DNA from: Aquila chrysaetos chrysaetos
Taxonomy: Eukaryota; Chordata; Aves; Accipitriformes; Accipitridae
Assembly (NCBI RefSeq): GCF_900496995.4
Contig: NC_044027.1
Coordinates: 7,960,743-8,024,742 of the forward strand
DNA: 64,000 bases
Direction: 5' to 3'
Below are positions 12,241-22,557 of this stretch, piece by piece. The notes below the pieces were generated by a model. That model ran no database searches. It had not been told where the DNA came from and saw nothing but the letters and a program-made list of their open reading frames with translations. The translations under genes were made by a program, and so were the position numbers. Every line of letters starts with the position of its first letter. Positions within the stretch are counted from its first letter, which is position 1.

Positions 12241-13929
12241 TGGCTCTGTGGCTCTTGATCAGAAACAGGCTGATCAAGCCTGGCTGTCCTGCAGGGGTAG
12301 AGCCACTTACGGGGTCTACTCATACACAGCCACAGGTCAGGCTCTGCCTGAAGGTCTCGATCCCTTGCAGCCTGCCCAGTGCTGAGACACCATCATGGCT
12401 TTGTATGCTCTACCAGCCTGGAGAATCCTCCAAGATGGACCAAGACGGGCTTGAAACCTCACTCCAGACTCAGGCCCACGTGGAAGTGGAAGAGTTTCAA
12501 CCAGCTATGGTGGCAAAGTCCAGGTTTCCCAAGGTCCAGTCACCCCAAAGGCACGAGCAGGCAGCGCTCAAGCTGAGTCTGTCCTGTGCATTCACCGCTG
12601 CACTCACGACCGCAGCCTCGACGCAAGGAAAACATGTAGGGAGCCTCGGCACCCCAGGAACCGGGTCTGGTACCCAAGCAGGGCATGAGAGCAGCCCACA
12701 GGGTTGGCAATTTGTTTATGCAGTCACTGGCAGCTCAGAGCAACCATGGCATGCATCCAGCCGCCCGACAGCTTTGCGGGGCCAGTCGCAACTCATCAAG
12801 CCCATCTTGAAAGAGCCTCCCACCCCAGCACGTTCCTCTGCACGCCCCAGGAGAGGAGCGGCTTTAGTAAGAGTTGCAGTTTCTCACTGCCCTCCTTGCT
12901 CTCGCAGGCGGCACGAGCTTCATGGGTTTGCTCACTTAGCAACACCCTTCCCTGCTCCAGCTGAGTTCCCAGTACGCTGTGCTTGGCTTAACCCACCTGT
13001 TCCCCACAGCCACTTTGCTTTTAGCTCTTCTGCTGGCTGCTCCCCAACTCTCTGCACAGGGCAAATGTGATTCCAGTTCAGATGATGCTCTGAGCCCCCA
13101 AACCCAGCTTCCTCCCCGGGCCCTTCATGTCCCCAGCACAGGGACTCCCTCCTGTGCCAAGGCTCAGGGACCGTCTCCAGCTCTCCCAGGGCAGGAGGCA
13201 TTTTTGATCTCTGAAGCTGAAACGCTGCTGCTCTGGTCTAAGAAACCAGCTAGCTTCCAGATCCCAGGCTGGGATTCCCCTTCAAAGAAATTCAGCTGCA
13301 GCTGAATCAGAGCTGGACATCCACCAAGAGCAGCCAGTTTGCCCTAGCCATGACTTGGAATTTGCTGTTAGGAAAAAAGGAAGTAAAAGAGGCTTCTTAA
13401 TCTTCCCACGTGCACCTCTGGGTGTGCAGGATTCGAGACAGTACCATTCCCTTGCCAGTTGCTTACGGATCTGGATGGAAAGTCTGGGACTGGCCAGGTG
13501 ACTGCCCCGAGAACAAGGCAGGCACCGCACAGAGGGGCTCTAGGCACACATGCACCCCCTTTGTGGGGGCAGAAAGAACACCCCCAGAGGCCACGCAGCT
13601 GCAGGGCTCAGCTCCATTCAGGCAGGCGAGAAAAGCTTTGCTGCTACAGGGGCAGGGATGCTGTGACCAGCTAGGCTCAAGAACAGAGAGCACACGGCAG
13701 CAGCTCTGCCCTCTCACTGCTTAGCCCAGACCCCTCCATGCCTGTCATCATTTCACAGCCCTGTGCTGTTGGAGTGCAAGCACCATGGCCTCAGAGGGAC
13801 CAGCGCTCTCTGCTCCAGTGTTTACTGCAGGGGCTGCCTCAGGGTGACATTTATCACCTGCACCCCAGCTCTTCCTGTCCCACCGCCAGCCTTTGCTTCA
13901 TCCACAATGTGCACTTTAAGCTCTTGACT
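12241..13929. other. Intergenic gap between the convergent ENTPD2 and TMEM141 3' ends
   Basis: About 1.7 kb lies between the two opposing polyadenylation signals. The open frames here (the longest about 276 codons, plus strand) have no recognisable domain and no splice-consistent continuation. I see no gene, RNA or repeat that I can support. Confidence 0.6.
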
Positions 13930-13935
13930 TTTATT
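13930..13935 (-). terminator. Candidate TMEM141 polyadenylation signal
   Basis: TTTATT on the plus strand gives AATAAA on the minus strand, about 860 bp after the TMEM141 read-through stop. It is the first canonical minus-strand hexamer I found downstream of the gene. Confidence 0.5.
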
Positions 13936-14792
13936 GTACCCCCATGTGCGATGCTCAGAGGTCACCTGGGAGGCAGCAATCCCTATGGTGCCTCCACCAC
14001 GCTCTCACTGGATCGACTCATCTGAGTTCCTGGGCAGTGCCACAGAGCCCACCAGTCTCACAGGCAGCACAGGTGCAGGCAGGCTTGGCAGACAGGAAGG
14101 GGTGAAGCAGGACATGGGCATGGTGTGCTGTGCTCTCCTAGCTACTCCACAACGTCCCCGTACTTGTTCCTTCTCACCAGTGGTGCCACACTCTCTCTGT
14201 CCTCTGGGCTGGGCAGATTTTCTGCAACAGAAAGAACAAGCTCCCTGGACCCCTGACTATCCTTGAGTGTTTGCCAGGGGCAGGCAGAGAACCACAGAGC
14301 CCTGGTGAAGCGTTTAAACCCCCTTCAGCTAGGCCCAGCTTTGGGAGCTCAGGGTACCAGTGGGAGAAAGCAGCTGGCAGCTGCAGGAACCGTCCACTCC
14401 AGCTCTGCCCACTGCACGGAGCAACTGGGGTGCGGAGTGGTTTACTGCCTCCCTCCATCCCTTACCCTCTTCTTCTTCTTCCAGCAAGCAAGCCCTTCAC
14501 GCAGGCTCTTGTGAACCCACAAAGCAGGCAGGGTAGCAGGCAGAAGCAAGTGCTCCCACCCCACACTGCCAGCCCTGCTCAGGTACCTGCAGCGCAGGTG
14601 ATGGGGCTGGGGCACGAGGAACATGGGAGCCATGAGACCAGGCAGGGTGCTCCAGCCACCCTAGCACTGCTGCCACACCAGGTGCCTGCTCCTATCCCTC
14701 GGCTGCGGGGTGCCACTGTAGGACTTCTATGGGGATTTTGGCAATGACACAAACCGTCACCACCTTAATTATGAGTCAGGAGCAGCAAATTG
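13930..14792 (-). other. Probable TMEM141 3' UTR (or downstream exon region)
   Basis: This region runs from the TMEM141 read-through stop down to an AATAAA on the minus strand at 13930-13935. If the strong donor at 14857 is used instead of read-through, a final small coding exon should lie here. I could not identify one by eye. Confidence 0.45.
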
Positions 14793-15710
14793 TCACAGGA
14801 GGGAAGAAACAGGCATGACAAGCCCAGGGAAAGCAGCAGGGAGAGATGTGAACATACCTGCAGGCTGAGACACCCTACCAGCCACGGCAAGCTCCTGTGG
14901 GGACTTGCCTGTCTCCAGGTAAATCCAGAAGTCGGCGCATTTCCGCGTCTCGGCCCGGGTTACCACGTAGCTGGCGAGGGACCCTGCGGCTGAAGAGACC
15001 AAGATGCTCCCGACAGCACCAGCAGCAAGGGCATTTGCTAAGGGCAGTGGTGGGCAAAGAACCTGCCAGCGTATGAGCTGCTGCAGCTGCCTTCGAGCCG
15101 TCCCCGACCCCCCCCCAGGGCCGTGAGGCGCAGGGCCGTGACAGGAGCCAGGGGAGAAAATCCCCCAGGCCGAGGACGAACAGCCCTTCTGGCCGCGGCA
15201 CGGCCCCGCTCAGAGCGGGGTCCCGCCACCTTGCCTGGGCAGGGCTGGGCAGGACGCTCACCCCCGGCCAGCAGCAGGCTCCACTGCAGGCTGTACGGCA
15301 GCTTCTTGTTCACCAGCTTCTGCACGGCGAAGGCGGCTCCGCTGCCTGCCGAAAGCCGGGGGCCGGGCGTCGTTACCGGCCACGGCCCCGTCCGGGCCAC
15401 CCCCCTCCCGCTGCCCGCGGCCCCCGGGGAGCGGCCGGGAGGAGCCGGGGGGGGGGGGCACGGGGAGAGCCGGGCCAGGCCGTACCTGCCAGGAAGGTAC
15501 CGATGCCCTTCATGAAGGCGTGGGACTGGCAGGCCGCGTACTGCTGCAGCGCCTGCGGAGGCACACTCAGCGCGGGGCGCCGGCTCCGGCCCCCCCGGCA
15601 CCCGCCCCCAGCCCCCTCCCGCCCGCCCCAGCGCCCCCGACCCCGGCAGGCCGCACCGGGTGCTTGGCGGCTACGCTGTCCTCCACCCGCCGCAGCCCCA
15701 GGTTGACCAT
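14793..15710 (-). CDS. TMEM141: TMEM141, small transmembrane protein (4 exons seen)
   Basis: This is a short integral membrane protein with no established biochemical role. Exons in transcript order: 15657-15710, 15486-15552, 15262-15345, 14793-14989. They give MVNLGLRRVEDSVAAKHP, then a segment with YAACQSHAFMKG, then KKLPYSLQWSLLLAG, then SLASYVVTRAETRKCADFW, all matching the family in order. The phases join correctly. Reading the last exon to its TGA gives 133 aa, longer than the remembered human length of about 108. The extra residues after LETGKSPQE are unlike the family and include a strong donor (CAG then GTATGT at 14857), so the true C-terminus may come from another exon. The start codon lies 69 bp from the PAXX start on the other strand. 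Confidence 0.88.
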
Positions 15711-15779
15711 GGCGGGGCTGGCTGCCCTAGTGCCGGGGAGGGCCCGCAGGCCTCGCCCGCCCCTTCCGGCGCTGCCGCC
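15711..15779. promoter_or_regulatory. Shared bidirectional TMEM141/PAXX promoter
   Basis: Only 69 bp separate the two start codons. The gap is CpG-rich and TATA-less and contains a GC-box-like CCCGCCCC followed by an ETS core, CTTCCGG, at 15763-15769, close to the PAXX ATG. This composition is typical of housekeeping bidirectional promoters. The transcription starts must lie inside this gap or within the opposing gene's first exon, so the 5' UTRs are very short or overlap. Confidence 0.7.
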
Positions 15780-17827
15780 ATGGCGGAGCCGGCCGGGCCG
15801 TTCCAGCTGCTGCAGGCCGGGCCGGGCCGGTACCTCTGCTATTGCCGCCCCGGCCCCGGCCCCGGCGGCACCGTCTAGTGAGTGCGGGGCCGGGGCCGGG
15901 GCTGGGGCAGGGGCCGAGCGGCCCCGGCACGGCCTGAGCTGCTGCCTCCCGCAGTGTGACCGACGCGCTGGAGGTCTGGGCCGGGGAGCTCGGCGTCCGC
16001 CCGCCGCTCGGCTGCGTAGGTAGCGGGGCTGGGGCAGCGGGAAAGGCCCGGGCCTGGGCGGCTGTGGGGCCCGGGCCGGGGGCCGGGGAAGGCCGTGTCG
16101 AGACGTGCCCCCTCTCTTCCGCAGCGGTGCCGGCCAGAGGAGCACGGCACGAAGCTCAGGTGGGTGCCACAGCTGCGGGGACCAGGCCCCTCTGTCGAGG
16201 GCCCCACTCACCCCGGTCTCGCCCACGCAGGGAGGCCTTGGGGCGGCGGGCCGCCTCGCTGAGCCTGGGCGAGGGGAAGGCTACGCTGCAGCCGCGGGAC
16301 GAGGCCCAGTGCTCGGCCCTGGATCTCTTCAAGCTGCCCGTCGCCGAGGCAAGGAGCCAGCTCCAGGCACTGGTGTTTGGCATGGCGGAGCATGTGGAAA
16401 GCCTGGAGAGACGCCTGGAAGGTCTGTGGGGGGTTTTGGAAGGGGGTAAAGGTGGGAGGAGGGTGGGTAGCTCCCTGCCACCTCTGCGGTATTGTCCCCC
16501 CACCCAAAAGTGCCCCAGGTGATCCAGCTCGGCTAGCAACAGGAGAAGGCTGTGCCTCCCTGGCCTCGCCCCAGGTGGTTTCTCCTCACCGGTCCTGGGT
16601 GGACTGGCCAGGAGAGCTGGACAGCAGGGCTGCTTCCTTATTTTTCCTATATGCGCTGGCCAGTTCCCAAAGCTGGCCAGGGTCTGCACTTGGCCACCTC
16701 GGGCAGAAGAGATCCGACGTGGGACCAGAGGACGCAGTGTTGTGTCTCTGTGCAGAAATACAGCCTTGTCCCCGTGGCTAGCACCACACCATCATCTCTG
16801 TGTGTGGGAGTCGCCTTACAGAGGTTTCTGGTTTAGGGGTCTAGGAAGATCCTGGGGCGGCAGCAGCCTGGGTGGGAGTGCTGGGAGAAGAATGTGGCTC
16901 AGTTTGGCTGTGGAGGGGAGGGAGCTTGCTGGGGAGGCTTGGGGTGCTGCATGCCACATTGGGGTGTGTTGTAATAAGCTCTGGCTCTGGTTCCTGTCTC
17001 AGCAGTGGTGGAGACACTAGCGTCTTCCTGCAGCCCTGAGAAGAACGCTGCCTGGAGCCAGCAGCTCTTCCTACCAGGTAGGCAATTGCCAGGGGGCACA
17101 TCCCCTGGTCCCACTGCTTGTTTGCCTTCTTTTCCCCAGGAGGCTGCTGGTCCTGTGTCCATGTGCTCTCCAGGACACTCTGAGTCCCCTCAGCTGTGGC
17201 TGCTGTCAGCCGCCCCACTCTTCTGGTGCCCTTCCTAGCACAGAAGGGTCCAGGGCTCAGCGCGGTGGCTCTCGGGGTGTCTGGGATGCACTCTGCTCAG
17301 GTCACATGCCAGGCATCATCAGGCAGGTTGCTTGCTAGCTTCCAGGAGGAGGTCAGGCTTCGCTGCTCTTCCAGACAGGGGACCGTGGCAGGTCCATGGC
17401 TCCCTCCTCCTTTGGGAGAGGAGACCAGGTTTGGCCCTTCTTCACCCACCATGAAGTTGGGCCTGCCAGGCTGGGCTGCTGGAAGCTCACCCTGGGCTTG
17501 CAGGACTGCCAAAGCAACTAGCTGACCTTTTGCAATCCCTGTCCTGCCTGTCCCTGACCGAGGCAGACCCCAGCCCCAGGAAGAACAGGGGTGCTGGCTC
17601 AGTTTTGTCAGCCAAGAGGAAGATCCCAGGAGAGTCTCTCATTAACCCTGGCTTCAAAAGGTAAGTGCTGCTCCCAGGCCTAGTGCTGTGGCTGGGCTTC
17701 ACGGAGATCTCGTGGCCTTTGCTCTGTAGCTGCATGGGAGCAAGGTGTGGGGCTTTGGGCTGTGATGCTCCCTCCATCTCCTTCTAGCAAGAGGGCACCA
17801 TCTGGAGTGGATTTTGAGGACTCCTGA
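15780..17827 (+). CDS. PAXX: PAXX, XRCC4/XLF paralogue of non-homologous end joining (7 exons)
   Basis: PAXX is a nuclear scaffold that binds Ku at DNA breaks and stabilises end-joining complexes. Exons: 15780-15877, 15955-16015, 16125-16159, 16231-16421, 17003-17077, 17504-17660, 17788-17827; together 218 aa (human is about 204). The N-terminal part (FQLLQAGPGRYLCYC, then YVTDALEVW) and the middle part (AASLSLGEG, then GMAEHVESLERRL) match the XRCC4-like head and the start of the coiled coil. The C-terminal Ku-binding tail is intact: GESLINPGF and GVDFEDS, with the Val and Phe needed for Ku contact in the human protein. The start has a strong context (GCCGCCATGG). Exon 5 has a CAGCAG tandem acceptor. 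The linker is weakly conserved, so exon 5 and 6 boundaries rest on splice signals and frame. Confidence 0.93.
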
Positions 17828-18240
17828 CCTGTGCTGTCCCGTCCCCTGATGACAGTCCTACCGGAGCCTTGTCAGCCGTGTGTTTGGCTGGTGGAGGAGG
17901 TTTCGCTGCACCCTGGGCCTGCTGAGCCCCTTGCGCCCAGGGAGGTGGACGGGGCAAGCAGGACCCAGAGGGCTGGAGCCAGCACCTGGCAGGCCTGAGC
18001 AGGCAGCAGATCCTCAGCTGGTGCAGCGGCAGGGCCTTTGGTGGGGACAGATCGGGTAGGGGTGACAGAAGCGGTGGCTTTTTTCCCTGCAGCTCTTCCC
18101 TGCTGGCAGGGGCCACCTCTCTACCTTGCTTGCCATGAATTGGTAGGGTTTTTAAAGAACTTTTATATCGCTATGTAACAAAAAGATTGCCTGTGCTTAA
18201 CTGATTGCTAGTAAAGGTGGTTTTAGCCAGCTGGTGTCTG
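17828..18240 (+). other. PAXX 3' UTR
   Basis: Non-coding sequence after the TGA. It has no canonical AATAAA. An AGTAAA variant at 18210-18215 is followed at once by a G/T-rich stretch, which makes it the best cleavage-signal candidate. Confidence 0.5.
18210..18215 (+). terminator. Candidate variant poly(A) signal AGTAAA for PAXX
   Basis: AGTAAA is a known weaker variant of AATAAA. Here it is followed by GGTGGTTTTAG and GGTGTCTGGGG, which fit a downstream GU-rich element. There is no better signal between the PAXX stop and the convergent CLIC3 end. Confidence 0.4.
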
Positions 18241-18545
18241 GGGACTGGGACAATGCAGATGTGTCTGTCCATTCTGCCTTTCCCTTGCTCAGGAACCGTG
18301 TGGCCAATTTCAGCTGAACCTGGAGTGTCAGGGGCTCAGAGGAATTCACTTTCCTGCCAGCTTTGTGCCAGTGGGCTGGTGGGTGAGTGGTTAGAGCCTC
18401 CCCAGCCCCCTGGAGAACTGGGAGAATGAGCCCAGCCTTTGGTAGGCACTGGGAGAGGACTGGGAGGCCGGTGCGAAGTCCTGCAAGGGTGGAGAGCTGC
18501 TGGGGCTGGTCACTCCAGACTCATGCTTGTCTCACTTGCAAAGCC

Positions 18546-18551
18546 TTTATT
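18546..18551 (-). terminator. CLIC3 polyadenylation signal
   Basis: TTTATT on the plus strand reads AATAAA on the minus strand, about 735 bp past the CLIC3 stop. It lies about 330 bp from the candidate PAXX signal, so the two 3' ends converge closely. Confidence 0.7.
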
Positions 18552-19285
18552 GATTTCCGGGAGCTCTGATATGTGGCTTGGACTTTCCCCACTTCACCCC
18601 CATCCCTCTCCCAAATCTGCTCCTGAGAGCTTCCTAACAGGAGGTTCTGGGGGGACAGTGCCCTCTGCTCCCCTCACTCAGGGTGATAGGCGCTGGGCCA
18701 TGTCCACCACCCGCACCATCCCCCCGGCTCTGTTCCCGGGGCTCTGCCGTGGCTGTGCCAGTTCCCCGCACCCAGTGCAGCTCCTTGGGGGCATCCTGTG
18801 GTGCCTGCTGCCCTGGCACAGCCCTGCCTCGGGTCACTCCAGAGGAGGCTGCAGGGATGCCCGCTGCAGTGCGCTGCCCTGTCTGTAGCCCGCAGCCCTC
18901 TGCTCTGGGCAGCTTTTCCTCCCCAGCTCCTTCCCTTGCCCTTAGCATTGCCCAGCTTTGGTATAGATGGTGCCCATGGCTGTGGGCACTTTCCACCCAT
19001 CCTGATGCTTGAGGGACTGCAGGGCAGGTTGAGGGGTTCCTGGCCGAGCAGGAACAAGAGCAGCACAAGAGCTGAGAACGCATTTGCAGGCTTGGTGTGA
19101 TGCAGATTGCTGCCGGCACCTTGGGCAGGGGTGCCACCTGAGGGAATTTGAGTGCGAGGGGCACAGCTCATGCTCTCTGCCCTCCTGAGTGCGTGCAGGC
19201 AGGACTGGTGGTCGTGGCAGGACTGGGGCAGACGCTGGCCTGCTGCCCGACCCTGGCCCTGCACCCACCTGGGCGCGTGCCCGGC
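18552..19285 (-). other. CLIC3 3' UTR
   Basis: GC-rich non-coding sequence between the CLIC3 stop codon (19286-19288) and its polyadenylation signal. Frames open on both strands here show no family resemblance. Nothing else is seen. Confidence 0.65.
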
Positions 19286-22057
19286 TCACTGCGGCGACCG
19301 GACCACGGAGTGATAGGCTTGTACAATCTCCTCGCTGTTGGGGCAGGTGTATTTGAACTCCTTGGTTTCGCTGGCACTGTTGAGGTAGCGCCACACGCCC
19401 CGCAGGTCCTTTGGGATCCCGAAGCGGCGGTAATGCTGGCACACAACCTGCGGGCAGAAACAGGGTGAGTCCTTGCCCAGCCCTGTGTGCCTGTGGTGTA
19501 CCAAGGAGGGCCCCGTGGCCAGGGGCTGGTATTCACAGGCAGGAGCCAGCCAGGAAGGGTGGCAGGGGGCCAGGGGACATCCCTGGCATTGCACCCTGGC
19601 GGCACCTGGCAGGGGATGCGGAGGAGATTGAGATCTGTGGGAAGGCAGCATGCAGGCAGGGGTCATGGGGAGGGGGGTGCATTGGGATGCACCCAGGGGG
19701 ACATTGGGATGATACAGGGGTTGGCAAAGGAGCAGGGGGTTGCTGCAGGCACCAAGGGGGAGATGAGAGCATGGGGCCGGTGACATCAAGAAGCCAGGGA
19801 GAGAAGGGCACAGCGCCAGGGTGCCCACACTCGCCTGAACGATGTTGAGCTTGGGCAGCAGGTTGCAGTCGGCTAACGTGAGCTGGTCCCCGTCAAGGAA
19901 GCGGCGCTGGGAGGCCCGGAGGTGGGGGTTGTGGGCCAGCTCGTACTCCAGGGGGGCACTCAGGTACTCGTCCAGCTTCAGCAGGGCCCGCAGCAGGCTC
20001 CGCTGCAGCACTGTGGGGAGGGCGGCAGTGCCGCTGGCTCAGGGCATGGCCCTGCTGTGGGCACGGGGCCCTGCAGCTGTGCCGTGGCCTCCTGCCAGCC
20101 CACCCCTGTGCCCAGGCAATGCCTGCCCATGCTCTTCCCGCCTTGCCCAGGATGGCATTTGCCCCTGCCCTCCCAAGAGGGCCCTGGCATGGCCATGCTG
20201 AGCTGCACGGGGAGGGGCAGTGCCTGGAGAGACCCAGCTGTGGCCTGGGGCAGGGGAGGGCTGGAAAGGCTCAGGGTGACCTGACCAGGCTTCAGGGTAG
20301 TGTCCCCCCACCCAGCTCCTCACCCTCGTCCTGGGCAGGCACTGGGTTCTTGATGAAGGTGGAGAACTTGTGAAAGATGTCATTCCCAGCCAGGCTGGAC
20401 TCCCTGTACCGTGGGACCAGGCTGGGGAACCTGCAGGGACACAGGCACAGCTGAGGAAAGAGGCAGGGGCCAGTAGGCTCATGTGCTGCCTGCCCGCCTC
20501 CCCTCTCTCAGCCTGTCCTGCCCCTCTTTGGCCCCTCGCCCCCTCTCAGGGCAGTGCCGGACACTGACATGGGGGGGGCCAGCTTGTCCTCCAGGAAGTC
20601 CTCAATGGTGATGGTGTCGGTCTTGGGCTCGCCATTGTAGAGCAAAACGGGCAGCTGGGCACCCGGTGCGAAGTCCTTCAGCACGTCCAGTGCCCTGCAG
20701 GAGATGGGGATGGATGCTGACACCTGGCAGTGCCCAGGGCTCTGCAGGGCACCACACGCTTGTGTGTGTGTGTTTGTATGCACAGGTGTGTCCTGTGCAA
20801 AGGGTTGAAGTGGTGCCCCCAGGCTACTCTTGCCTCACTGTGTGCCCATGGCAGCTCTGCCCTGGGAAATGCCTACCGACCTCCCTCAGGCAGCAGTGGG
20901 CAGCTGGCGGGGGGTACAACAGGCTCTATGCATCCCACAGCGCCCACCCTTCGTGTCCCTTTGCAAGGGGTTTGGGACCTACCAACTCCCCCATCGGTGT
21001 GTCGGGGCAAGGCTGTCCCACCCAGCCCATGGCCCTGACCCCATGGCTGGCAACCCCCATGGTGAGTGGGGGGGCATGACTCACCTCTTCACATCCACAG
21101 TGGTGAGGGTGAAGGGCACCCCTTTGAGCAGTAGCACCATGAAAAGCCGCTGGCAGAAGGGGCAGTGGCCCATGCTCTCCCCGTCCTCGCTTGCCTGCAG
21201 GCAGAGAGGGAGAGCTCAGCTGCCCCTTCGCCCCAGCACAGCTGCAGCGGGGGCAGCGCTGGCCGGGCAGCCCTGGTGGGTGCAGAGGGAGGGTGGCAGG
21301 CCACATGCCACCCACCCTGGCCAAGCCCAGGCTGGCTGCAGGCTGGCGAGCAGTGCTGGCAGTCCATGGCACCTGCTATGCTGTGCAGGGTGCCAGCCCC
21401 TGGCCCCTGCCTGCTCCTGGGGCCTCTGCACCCCACCCCAGAGCAGCCTGCGTGGCACAGCAGGTGCTGGCCCTGGCACCCCCAGAAGAGCAGGGGGCCC
21501 CAGGCTACCCCAGCCCCACAGTGCTGAGGGGGTTGGGGCCTGGGGGCAGCGACCGTGGTGGCACCGGGTACGGCGGTGGCAGGCGACAGCCCAGAGTGGC
21601 AGGGGCTGAGCTGGAGGAAGGTGATGGCGATGCTGGTGGCCCTGTCACCCCCAGGTGTGATCCCAGGTGGGCCCTGTCCTGCCCTGTGTAGCCAGACAAA
21701 CTGCCCTGGCCAGGCAGTGGCTGGGAAGGGCTGGGCAGGTGCAGGCAGATGCTGTGGTGGCTAGGCTGCTGGGCAGGGGGCCCAGTTTTGGGGGAGGCAT
21801 CCCAGTCCAACACCCCATGCTGAGCACCCACAGCCCCCCATGCCCGTGGGGCAGGCAGCAGCATGCCGTGCCATGGAGATGAGCCCCGAGCTGCCCACTG
21901 CCTGCCCAGGGCCCCACGTCTGCGCACTGCAGTGGGCAGGGGTGGCCAGGCCACACCAGCCCAGTGATGCCAGAGGTGCCCGCCAGCCCGGGGCACCCCT
22001 GGCCCCTGTGACCCCTCTCACCTTGACGAAGAGCTGGATTTGGGGTTTCTCGGCCAT
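19286..22057 (-). CDS. CLIC3: CLIC3, chloride intracellular channel family protein 3 (6 exons)
   Basis: CLIC proteins are soluble GST-fold proteins with glutaredoxin-like activity that can associate with membranes. Exons in transcript order: 22022-22057, 21085-21194, 20569-20694, 20324-20430, 19835-20010, 19286-19447; 238 aa (human is about 236). The N-terminal thioredoxin-like domain starts [12 protein letters not shown] and carries the redox motif CPFC at residues 23-26, then [18 protein letters not shown] and [19 protein letters not shown]. The helical C-terminal domain includes [26 protein letters not shown] and EFKYTCP. All introns are GT-AG except intron 5, where only a GC donor (CAG then GCGAGT at 19834) keeps frame and family length. 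I recall human CLIC3 having CPSC at this motif, so CPFC is a small difference. It converges on PAXX, as in mammals. Confidence 0.95.
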
Positions 22058-22551
22058 GCTGGGTGGTGGCTGCTGGCTGAGTGGTGGCTGTGGTGTGAGT
22101 GCCGGTGCTGGAGCACGGCCCCTCCCAGCCCACATTCCTCCCCAGGGTGCACCCGCTCCCACCCACGCCTGGCCCCACGGCGCAACCGGGGACGCCCTGC
22201 CATGGGGCCCCGGCCACCGCTGCTGCTGCCACGCCGAGTCCGGCAAGGGCAGCTCACAGCATTGCCAGCTGCAGCGGCTCCTGCCTGGGCACCCTGCCTG
22301 CGCTGCCTGTGCCTGCAGGGCTTCGTGCCCCCAGCCAGCCCCACCACCAACCCTGGAAGATGCCAAGTGCTGGGCACAGGCCTGTGTTGTGCCCAGCTCC
22401 CTTTGCCCATAGCAGGCTCTTGCACCCCCACCCCAGGGCACTATGAACCCCCTCCTTAGCCCTTGCCCAGCCCGGTCCCTCCCTGGGCACCCAGCCCTGG
22501 CACTCCTCCCCACCAGTAACCATGCAGCCTTGCTGGCTCCAGTTACTATTT
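22058..22551 (-). promoter_or_regulatory. CLIC3 5' flank
   Basis: Fewer than 500 bp separate the CLIC3 start codon from the ABCA2 polyadenylation signal on the same strand, so the CLIC3 promoter and 5' UTR must lie here. The stretch is GC-rich with no TATA box I can place. No gene is seen. Confidence 0.5.
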
Positions 22552-22557
22552 TTTATT
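22552..22557 (-). terminator. ABCA2 polyadenylation signal
   Basis: The minus strand reads TTTTAAATAAAAAATAG here, with AATAAA at 22552-22557. It is preceded in the transcript by an A-rich stretch. It is the last canonical signal before CLIC3 and marks the likely ABCA2 3' end. Confidence 0.65.

Noticed and set aside
12240-13070. 276-codon plus-strand open frame after ENTPD2
   Set aside because: It starts past the ENTPD2 poly(A) signal, shows no domain, has no splice-consistent partner exons and no promoter-like composition.
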